NCBI GenBank assembly: GCA_036877525.1
Contig: JAZGTH010000019.1
Span: forward strand, 8,883,392-8,947,391
Length of the DNA: 64,000 nt
DNA from: Chromobotia macracanthus
Lineage: Eukaryota > Chordata > Actinopteri > Cypriniformes > Botiidae
Direction: 5' to 3'
Shown: positions 26,064 to 35,273 of the stretch, in pieces
How the letters are laid out: the number at the start of each line of letters is the position of its first letter
Position numbering within the stretch: position 1 is the first letter of the stretch
Program-made: the position numbers and the translations under genes
The notes under the pieces: model-generated
Told to the model about the DNA's origin: nothing
The model's database searches: none
What the model saw: only the letters and a program-made list of their open reading frames with translations

Positions 26064-26098
26064 TGACGTCAGAGCGGAAGTGATCGAGAGTTCCAGAA
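26064..26098 (+). promoter_or_regulatory. cdc37 promoter elements: CRE, ETS site and heat-shock-like element
   Basis: Within 35 bases lie a perfect TGACGTCA (26064-26071), a CGGAAGT ETS core (26075-26081) and GAG-AG-TTC-CA-GAA (26086-26098). The last is a three-unit heat-shock element with one base off consensus in the first unit. They sit about 180-215 bp upstream of the cdc37 ATG. CRE plus ETS is a usual housekeeping promoter pair. An HSF site would suit an Hsp90 co-chaperone. Confidence 0.5.
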
Positions 26099-26278
26099 AG
26101 ATATCGGTGTAGGTTTAACTGTTCTTGCATCTGTACGAGTCACGCAAGCACAAATAGTCAAGCACAAGTCATTAATACAACAACAAAAACGAACAGCAGC
26201 GAAACTAAATATACTGATAATAGAGGAATAGAGACACACGTCGAACATCATCGTGATTATTTATAGTGACTTTCCATC

Positions 26279-27429
26279 ATGACGACAATCGATTACAGTG
26301 TTTGGGACCATATCGAGGTTTCTGATGATGAAGATGATACACACCCGAATATCGACACGCCCAGTTTATTCCGCTGGAGACACCAGGTACATTTTAAAAC
26401 CTTTTTAATTTAAACCCTTTTTACTGAGATGTCTGTCCTCGGTGAGATCTCATAGACTTGTTTTCATAGTGTTTTTAGAGCAGGGTAATGATGTTTTAAA
26501 ACCCTGAGTAGTTTCCTTTACAAGTTTATTTAAAGTTGTGCACACACAATCACTTACATACACATTTACACAATTCACACACACAACATACGCTCACTCA
26601 TATACACATAGTGGAGAACTGGCTCTTCCAGTTGAGTCTGGTTTCTCCCAAGGTTTTTCTCCACTAACATCACTGGAGTTTTGGTTTCTTGCCACTGTCA
26701 CCTCCAAACACAACTCAGACACTTATTTATTTGTTTATTCACTTAATTACTTATTTATCCAGTTGTTAATGCCAGTATGTATTTATTGATTTATTGAACT
26801 TTAATTGCATCACAGTATTGCTAATGTAGATTTTGTAGTATTGGTGCACCTTTTTTTCCTGTTCTTGTCATTTCCTGTAGCATAGCATGGCTTTATGTGG
26901 TACGGGTCAGCTGTCCAGGTAAAGGTCTAAATGTCACTTGGTCTCAAAACAAGTGTACATCTTCCTCTTCTTCATAGATATTATGTTTGCATCCATCAGA
27001 AGGTTATTTATCATTTAACTTTGGATGTAATGCCAGGTAGTTTTCAATGCACATTTTTTGCACATGTATATGGTTCCATATGTTGTCTTATTCAACTATT
27101 TCAAAGTTATTATAATATCTGGCGTTTTGCATACACCATATCGCTTCACATATAACCATTCAATTACAACCATAGGGACAATTATATTTATGGTTGGCAA
27201 TGCTAGTAAACAATTTATAAATAAGTTTGCAGTAATACAAAATAGTCCTTAATACCTGTGCTTTCTGTTTTTATCTTTTCTTTTTCCTTACTTCTATATT
27301 TGTAGTCTCAACTACTTTTTTGCTAAATCTTGTTTCTGTAAATCTGCTTTGCAGCAATGCAAAATTGTGATATAAATGAACTTGAACTGGCAACACAAGT
27401 ACACACACACAATCACTCATATATACTCG

Positions 27430-27464
<35 letters not shown>

Positions 27465-30400
27465 CACAGATACACCACACAGACACACACATACAAGGCT
27501 TTCATGCTCTGAATTTTAGCATTTTCTGTAGTCTCTGGAAATCATAGCCATGATCTTGGTGTTACCAGCAGCCACCTGCATCTGGATGATTACATGAGCT
27601 CCTGAAACATTTCACTTGTATTTGTCTGTCTCATGTCTTTGCACTAGGCTCGCATGGAACGGATGGAGGCTTTTACAAAGAAGGGTGAGGAAATTGAGAA
27701 AAGCCTGGCTGAAAGTAAGAGGAAGCTGGTGGAGGTGCAGCGTCACATGCAGGAGCTCAGCATCGCGTCTACAGAGGAGAGCAAAGCAGAACTGGCCAAA
27801 GCTCAAGCAGAGGAGAAACAGCTGAAGAAAAAGGAGAGATTGTGGGAAAAGAAGATGGAGGAACACCGTTTAGAGGAGAAGAAGATGCCCTGGAACGTGG
27901 ACACACTCAGTAAGGAGGGATTCAGTAAGGTTTGTTGCATTCGAAACACAACAGAGGCTGTTTAAAGAACAGTTTACTCAAAAAATTCTCTTACCCTGTT
28001 GATCCAGCACCCGTATGACTTTGTCACTAATATTTGGGTCTATTTTTACTAACAGTATCTTAAAAAGATTAGTCAAGATAAAACTGTTTCTTGAGAAGCT
28101 GGGCTGTATTGGATATTTAGACATTAGACATACTGGAAAAACTGCAATTCGTTTGAAAACTGTCACTGCTCAAGTGTCCTTAGTGTCCATTTCTGCTCCA
28201 CTTTGAGCAGCTGGTGTCAAATCATTCTGTGAATTAATCATTGCATGAGTGTGAGTAAATGAACTGTGTCTTTAGGATAAATGAGATGTATGAGCATTAT
28301 TGGTGAAACATTATAGCAGTATGAATGCAGTGAGCATTGGATTGTGAAAATTAAGTAAACTAACACATGTACTAGAGAAGTAAGATTTGTGTTGATCTGT
28401 GTTTTCATGCTGAAAGCAGCTGTGTGCTGTCTTGTGTTTCTCAGAGCGTCGTCAACATAAAGCCAGAGCCCAACAATGAGACAGAAGAGGAGAAAGAGGA
28501 AAAACACAAAACTTTTGTGGAGAAATATGAGAAGCTAATTAAACACTTTGGTGAGCTCCTGTTCTTTGTGTGTTTGGTCCTTTATAAATATACCTGTATG
28601 CTGTAAGTTTACAGGTGTTTAGAGTAAAAGCTGCTAACACAGAGCATGTAAACTTGTCATTCTCACAATAAAACTCATTTGTTATTTGTATTACACTTTT
28701 ACATGATACCTAAATTATACTTTCAGTATTTACTTTGTTGCAGCCTGTTACGCTGAACAATTGTACAAGTTAGTACTGTTTCACAGCACACCTCTTGTCT
28801 CACACCTGATCTTTCACACTGTCACACTGGAGAAAATCATCTGACAATGAATTCTTGTAATTGTTTCATGTAGAGAGGAGGTGGGAAATGGTCCTGTTTA
28901 GATGCTAAATCTGTAGCAATGTTATAAATGAATCCCTGAATGAAAGCAAATAAAAACAGTGTTAAAATGTATGTGATGTTGTGTAAGCTTTGACAGCATA
29001 TTGTTAACAAAGTGTGTCTGGGAGATACGCAATCACACAGGAAGCAATAATCTGGAAAGCAACATTCTCTATTTATTGAACCACAGACCTTCTGTGACCT
29101 TAAATGTAAACAGACCTTCAATGTAAAGTTAATGTGATTGCACAGTAGTGATTTAAAGTGAGATATGTTTGTGTGCAGGAATGCTGCGGCGATGGGACGA
29201 CTCTCAGAAATATCTCTCTGATAATCCTCACCTGGTGTGTGAGGAAACAGCTAATTACCTGGTGATCATGTGCATTGACCTGGAGGTGGAGGAGGTAATG
29301 TGTGTGTCTCTGTGTGTGTGTTTCTATAGGGTAAGGGGTGTAAACAATGTATGTGAGGTACGTGACTGACTTGTGTGTTCATTGCAGAAACACGCGCTCA
29401 TGGAGCAGGTGGCCCATCAGACCATCGTCATGCAGTTTATTCTGGAGCTTGCCAAGAGTCTAAAGATGGATCCACGAGGCTGTTTCCGACAGTTCTTCAC
29501 CAAAATCAAGGTGCGTGCGTGTGTGCGTGTGTTTGTGCGTGTGTCGGTTGAAACATGGCTGGACAAGAGCTGTGTGTTTTTTCAGACTGCAGACCAGCAG
29601 TATCAAGATGCATTTAATGACGAACTGGAATCATTTAAGGAGCGTGTGCGTGGTCGAGCAAAAATTCGTATTGAGAAGGCCATGAAAGAATATGAAGAAG
29701 AGGAGCGCCAGAAGCGCTTGGGCCCTGGTGGTTTGGATCCTGTAGAGGTGTACGAGTCTCTGCCTGTGGTAAGACCACATGCTACACAATCATAACCATT
29801 TACCTTCCTAACTTACCCTAACCCTTCACAATCGAAACACAATGTAACTCATCACAATGCCAAATCCTTACCCTTCACATTTGTTTTGTTATTTAGTGTT
29901 AACATTTAACATTATATTGTCCCAGATCAGTGACGATGTTCAGACACCAGACTGCTGAGGTAAAACTGCCAATCAGGGCAGTCATGATCAAAGTCACAGT
30001 GTTATTCTAAATAAGCCTACGTTTTCTGGTTCTTGACATGGGTTAGGGTTAGGGGGTCAGATCTTACTACACTGCAACGCCTCAATTACTGAAGCATTCT
30101 AGCACTGTCATAAAGCTACTGATTGTGTCTGATATTACATGATCTAACTGACCATCATGTCTGTTGCTCTAATCACAGGAATTGCAGAAATGCTTTGACA
30201 AAAAAGACATTCATATGCTACAGGACAACATCAGCAAAATGAACCCAACGGTCAGTGTAAACCAGTGCAGTCCAGTAATATGGAATGTGTTGTTTTATCC
30301 TGATGATTGTGTTGTCTAGTATGATATTTGGACTGTGTGGTGATTGTGTTGTCTAGTGTGATGTTTTGACAGTAGTGTGGTGATAGTGCTATCCAGTATA

Positions 30401-30571
30401 ACTTTGTAGTTGTGATAATTGTGTTGACCCTTACAGGAGGCAAAATACCACATGAAGCGCTGCATTGACTCGGGATTGTGGGTTCCAAACACACAAGCAG
30501 ATGAGGCAGATGAAGATACAGAGGAAGGAGACGAGCCTCAGTATGAAGAGCTAAAGAAAGAAGATCAGTGA
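26279..30571 (+). CDS. cdc37: Hsp90 co-chaperone Cdc37, 8 exons, complete
   Basis: Exons 26279-26386, 27648-27929, 28445-28550, 29179-29294, 29388-29510, 29586-29768, 30179-30250 and 30437-30571 join in frame to 1,125 bases, 374 residues (378 in human, from memory). Cdc37 loads protein kinases onto Hsp90 in the cytosol. The N-terminus IDYSVWDHIEVSDDED is the diagnostic kinase-binding start and includes the CK2 serine (Ser15 here). Exon 2 is the long charged coiled coil ending PWNVDTLSKEGFSK. Exons 4-6 encode the Hsp90-binding core (GMLRRWDDSQKYLSDN, LVCEETANYLVIMCIDLEVE, MQFILELAKSLK, FTKIK). Exon 6 carries RLGPGGLDPVEVYESLP. Exon 8 ends in an acidic tail (DEADEDTEEGDE), as in the family. The upstream ATG context is CATCATGA. 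All junctions are GT-AG. Confidence 0.97.
26610..27390. repeat. Fish interspersed repeat inside cdc37 intron 1
   Basis: Left part: GTGGAGAACTGGCTC, then GGTTTCTCCCAAGGTTTTTC, then GGAGTTTTGGTTTCTTGCCA. Right part: GTAAATCTGCTTTGCAGCAA, then ATAAATGAACTTGAACTG. Both are known ends of one abundant fish repeat. The middle is unrelated AT-rich DNA and may be a second insertion. A (CA)n tract follows at 27397-27490. Confidence 0.5.
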
Positions 30572-30701
30572 CTGTCACTGAAGTATTAGCCATATGACCC
30601 TTGACCCCACCCCTTCCCTGCATCCTGTGTAGCCCACACTGAGGTCAATGTTGTCTATAAGGAACAGAATTTGCCCCCCATGTTGTTGTCAGTTTAGTAT
30701 G

Positions 30702-30707
30702 AATAAA
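30702..30707 (+). promoter_or_regulatory. cdc37: cdc37 poly(A) signal
   Basis: AATAAA in GTATGAATAAAGTCC, 131 bases after the stop codon, followed by a TGTGTCTGTTGTCT GU-rich element. A good polyadenylation site. Confidence 0.8.
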
Positions 30708-31400
30708 GTCCCCAAGTAAGAGCGTTTATGTGTCTGTTGTCTAATATGATTATTACATGTTAGCGGTGACTTACAGTTTTAGGTCATTATTGCAAAATAA
30801 ACCCTGGCACAGGACCAGGATCTGACCTAATCTAACGTAATCTGACGTCGTGGCAGCACTTTTTGGCAGAGTGTCTGCAGGATTATAGATTAAAAATAGT
30901 AGACAAGAAAATATAGAATGGAAAACTATTGGAATGGAATACTATCAATTAGTATTCTATTAATTATTTTATTAAAACATGGAATACTATTATTAGTTAA
31001 AATAAGATTCAGTTACTTAAATGTTTATCACGTTTCACAGTGTCTTTTCTCTGTTAGTGTTCTATGTAAACATAGCTACTGGTGCACTTCAAATGGCTTG
31101 TTGTGAGCAACATTACTATTATTATGCAGATATGATATTGCACAGGTTTATGTCTGCTGCGTTTTGTAATTCATCTGTAATTCATTCAGCACCACGTTTT
31201 TTCTGTAATCTTTTGCTAATTATTTCACTTTTAGATGTCTAGAAAAATGCTTACCCAAATGTTTCATTGCTTCAAAGCAGTTTTACATATACAAAAAATA
31301 AAACAGAAAAATGTCAAGCAAGTTCAATGCAGAATACATGGTATTATTGCAAAAAAATGTGTGAGATGTATATTAATAAAACCGTTAGGGAATGAAATTC
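30708..31400. other. Spacer between cdc37 and the retroelement array
   Basis: AT-rich, without recognisable coding or RNA features. It is the last ordinary single-copy-looking DNA before telomere-like sequence begins. Confidence 0.5.
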
Positions 31401-31670
31401 CAAACCCCAGGCTCCTAAGAGTCTGAGGCGAGGTTGTGCTCTGTCCTTCCCTCACCCAGGACAAACCACCACTAGAGACCAACCAAGGATAAGGTTATTC
31501 ACCTTAGGGGTAAAATTAAAAGAAGCATTCTGGGTCGTACATTTTTAAATTTTGGTCATGGGGTTTCAAATTTTAATGTTAAAATGAAGTCAAATTAAAT
31601 ATTAAATTTAGGTTTTAATTGAGTAGGGCTTATCAAATTAGGGGTTTGCCTTAAGGGGTTCCTAACTTAG
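31401..31670. repeat. Degenerate telomere-like and low-complexity DNA at the array edge
   Basis: After a GC-richer block (31409-31490) the sequence becomes a drifted G/T-rich strand with motifs such as CCTTAGGGG, ATTTAGG, GAGTAGGG and AATTAGGGG. It resembles decayed TTAGGG repeats and the 3' region of the array units. Confidence 0.5.
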
Positions 31671-32066
31671 GTATGTAAATCCAGAGCCCAGTCCCCAAAG
31701 GGACCGGGCCCGGTTATGCACGGGCCTTCTCACCACTGGCCGCCCTGCACCCAAACGAGGCCCAAGCGCAGAGCCCCAGAAGCCCTTGAAGCCCCCCCAC
31801 CATCCCGTCCAATCCAGAAAACCCGAAGTAGGTAGCTGGTTTGGAGGTACAGGGTGAACCGTGATTGGGTATGTAAATCCAGAGCCCAGTCCCCAAAGGG
31901 ACCGGGCCCGGTTATGCACGGGCCTTCTCACCACTGGCCGCCCCGCACCCAAACGAGGCCCAAGCGCAGAGCCCCAGAAGCCCCCGAAGCCCCCCCACCA
32001 TCCCGGCCAATCCAGAAAACCCGAAGTAGGCAGCCGGCCCGAAGGCACAGGGCGAACCGCGACTGG
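31671..32066. repeat. GC-rich 198-bp direct duplication (two copies)
   Basis: Copies start at 31671 and 31869, both with GTATGTAAATCCAGAGCCCA. Their first halves are identical. I count 14 differences, all in the second half: twelve are T in copy 1 and C in copy 2, one is T/G and one is G/A. The minus strand stays open for 146 codons through both copies, but the product is Gly/Trp-rich repeat translation with no recognisable domain. Confidence 0.85.
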
Positions 32067-32190
32067 GGTAAAAACATGTAGGTTTAGTTTATTATGATCC
32101 AAGTGTGCGAGGTCCAGGATCAGTTCCGGCTGGGGTTGAGTTGCCCAGGTCCAGCCAATCCAGGGTTAGGTCTGTGAGGTTTAGGATTAG

Positions 32191-32490
32191 TTAGGAGAAG
32201 GAAAAGCCCACGCCCCAGAGAAACTCCAGGGATGGTTTGTGCCCTGTCCATCACCCACCCATGGGCAACCCACACAGCCCAATTTGCTCCTCCTATTTAT
32301 TTTTTTATTGTGTTTTTGGTTCCAAGGGGGTTCCCGTTATAAGGGTTAAGTATAAATTAAGGGATATCTTTTGGGTTTACTTTGCGTTTAGGTTTTGTCT
32401 TTGATTTTTTTTATATGTGGACGAGGTTTTTTTTTTTTGTTTTAAGGGGTTTAAAGTATAAGGGTTACCAATATCAGGGTTAGGGTTAGG
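32191..32490 (-). repeat. 300-bp partial copy of the unit end
   Basis: Begins TTAGGAGAAGGAAAAGCCCA and matches 32491-32790 nearly base for base. The array therefore starts with a terminal 300-bp fragment before the first full unit. It ends in a run of TTAGGG-type repeats (32475-32490). Confidence 0.85.
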
Positions 32491-32744
32491 TTAGGAGAAG
32501 GAAAAGCCCACGCCCCAGAGAAACTCCAGGGATGGTTTGTGCCCTGTCCATCACCCACCCATGGGCAACCCACACAGCCCAATTTGCTCCTATTTATTTT
32601 TTTATTGTGTTTTTGGTTCCAAGGGGGTTCCCGTTATAAGGGTTAAGTATAAATTAAGGGATATCTTTTGGGTTTACTTTGCGTTTAGGTTTTGTCTTTG
32701 ATTTTTTTATATGTGGACGAGGGTTTTTTTTGTTTTAAGGGGTT

Positions 32745-33012
32745 TAAAGTATAAGGGTTACCAATATTAGGGTTAGGCATAGGTTTTGGTTTGGGACATA
32801 ATTAACTTTTATATCAAATTTAGGTTTATCACTGTTGGGGTTAGGAGCATAGTGGTTACTAACCTTAGGGTTAGGCCTGAGTGTTGGTTTGGGGTTATAT
32901 TTAAATTTAATTACTTTAGGTTTACCAATAGTTGGGTTTAGGTTCAGATTTTGGGTTGGGGGTTCCAAATTCGGGGTTTTGTTTTGGTTTCGGTCCCGGT
33001 TACTCCCAAATA
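32745..33012 (-). repeat. Telomere-like 3' region of unit 1
   Basis: On the plus strand this is a drifted G/T-rich array of TTAGGG, GGGTTAGG, GGTTTAGG and TTTGGGTT motifs directly after the RT stop codon. It is repeated at the same place in every unit (for example 38465-38738, 44190-44454, 49910-50176, 55640-55896, 61330-61582). On the element strand it reads as C/A-rich, close to CCCTAA. It also encodes a meaningless Asn/Pro-rich reading frame. Confidence 0.75.
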
Positions 33013-35273
33013 TCATCTTTCATTTAAACCTTTCGGAAAACGAGTGTCCAATCTGTTAATCCATTGTCTCTCCACAAACAATCTGTCTTTCAGTGTCCAG
33101 AGCATGTTCGATTCCAAACCTGTAACTCTAACTGATGAAATATCATGCAAAATAAAGTGTTTAACAATGTGTTTTTGTCGGTCCAGTTTGTTTCTAATAT
33201 TATAAAAATGTTGGTACAATCTCTCTCGAATCGAGTTCTTGGTCTGTCCCACGTATTGTATGGCACATTTCTTACATGTGACCAAATATATACAATTGGA
33301 GGTTAAGGGAGTAAGGGGTCTGTTAATTTTAAAGATCTCTTTAGTAGAGTGACTGGTGACCCACATTTTGGGTTCGAAATACTGCGATGCGGTACCCCTT
33401 TTAGTTACATTAATTGGTGCCAATTTACTCCTGACCAATAAGTCTTTTAAATTTTTATTCCTCCTGAAAGCTGAAATGATTTTATGTTTTTTAGATAAGG
33501 TGTGTTAGACAAAAAATACTGAAAATTTGCTTTAGCTTCTAGATTAAGTTGTACACTCATTTCAGAGAATGTGCTGACCAATGGGATAATCTTCTCTTCC
33601 TCTTTGGTGTTTTGGTTCTTATGTAGGAATCTCTTAAGAACTCCTCTTAAAAAGGATCTAGAGTATCCTCTCCCTCTTAAGGCTGAAAAGAGTGTTCTAG
33701 TAGCTTCTAGAAAATCCTTTTTGTCTGAACAAATTCTGTGAAACCTGAGTAACTGAGATTTGACGATGCCCCTATAGGTGTGTTTGGGGTGATAACTGGT
33801 TTTATGTAAGAGCGAATGCGTGTCTGTGTCCTTAAAATAAACCTTGAAATCCAATCGTCCCGTTTCATGAAATCGTGGTCCTTTAAATGAAATCACGTCC
33901 AGAAAATTAACTTCCGTTTTATGAATTGTATATTTTATTTTGATTGATCTTTGCTGTGTGTCTAGATGGTGAACGAATTCTAAAAACTGTTCTTTGGTGT
34001 ATGTCCAAACTCCCCAGATATCATCAAGAAATCTGTAATAATACAGGGGCTTCAACGAAGCGGAATCCAAAGCCGATTCCTCCCAATCGGCCATAAATAT
34101 ATTGGCGTATGAGGGGCGAATTTCTTTCCCATGGCCGTGCCTTTAATTTGTAAGTAATATTGGGAATCGAACTCAAAATCGTTTTTAGTTAAATTAATTT
34201 TCAGAAGCTCCAATAATTGTTGAGTAGGCCTTTTTGGGTTAGGATACTTATTAAACCATCTTTGGACAGCCTGCATCCCAGCTTCGGTTTCAATATTTGT
34301 GTATAAACTATCGATATCTATCGTAAACAGAAATGCATCGGGAGGAATTTGTATTTTGCCAATTTTTTCAATAAAGTCAAATGCGAATCCTTCAAGTAAC
34401 TGGGATGTTTCTGTGAAATGGGATTAAGAAAATATTCAATGTACTCGGCAGTGTAATATGTTTCACTGTTACAATCGGAAACAATGGGTCTACCGGGTGG
34501 AATTTCCCAAGGTTTACTCCACGTCCCGGATCCTTATGAATTTTGGGAAGTAGGTAAAACCGTCTGGGTCTCGGGGTACTATTGCCCAATAAGTATTCCT
34601 TTTGTTTACGATTAATGTATTTATGGTTGAACAGATCCTGTATAATGTCCTTAACTTCCTCCATTGTGTCCAGGTAAATGGGTCTAGATAATTTGACATA
34701 GTGGTCTTTATTATTCAACTGTCTTTCGCCTTCCCAGATGTATTGTTCCCGATCCAAGATCACAATAGCATTACCCTTATCTGCGGGTTTAATCACAACA
34801 TGTTTGTTCCCCTGTAATTGCCCTAGAGCTTGGATTTCTGATTGGGTCAAATTTGGTGTAACACTAAGCCCCCAATTTAATTTTCTAAACGCATAATTGT
34901 CTGCTTTAATGATGTTTCTTCTAATATGAATTGGTAAACGGCTCAACGAAGGTGTCCAACCTGAATTGTGGGTAAACGGTAATTTTTGTGCATCCCTATG
35001 TTTTCCTTCAAAAAAGACCTCTAATTTTAATCTTCTATGATATGTCTGTAGATCAAATTTTAATTGTTTTTTACGATCCTTCGCCAGGCCTAATGTGGGG
35101 ATAAAAGTAAGACCTTTTTGTAACAATGTATCCTGAGCCGGAGTTAAATTGAAATTTTTGGATAGGTTAACAATCATCCTATGCTCAAACTCATTTATGT
35201 GACTGCGATTAATTATAAGTTTAAATGGTGTTGCCAATGTTGCAAGATGGCTGAGGCCGTTTCGGGTTTCCAA
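33013..35273 (-). CDS. Penelope-type reverse transcriptase with C-terminal GIY-YIG nuclease, unit 1 (frameshifted as assembled)
   Basis: Synthesises element DNA and nicks target DNA, by family knowledge. Reading order: SKNFNLTPAQDTLLQKGLTF (PLE N-terminal signature), VIKPADKGNAIVILD, FYLLPKIHKDPG, DIDSLYTNIET (first catalytic Asp region), KGTAMGKKFA, YRFLDDIWG (catalytic DD), NFLDV, and finally CIYLVTCKKC...YVGQTKNSIRERLYQH...HF, a GIY-YIG domain with its Arg and His, ending near GLNER. In this copy the frame breaks near 34390, 34090 and 33440, at sites that differ between units, so probably sequence error. There is no ATG at the 5' end: upstream in frame is a TAG, and the first ATG is 32 codons into the open region. 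Entry by -1 frameshift from ORF1 is likely. Length if continuous is about 750 residues. Confidence 0.88.

Noticed and set aside
31662..32102. 146-codon minus-strand ORF over the GC-rich duplication
   Set aside because: Gly/Trp/Pro-rich translation of a tandem duplication, with no domain and no expression context.
32744..33016. 90-codon Asn/Pro-rich ORF repeated in each unit
   Set aside because: It is a translation of drifted telomere-like repeats after the RT stop codon.
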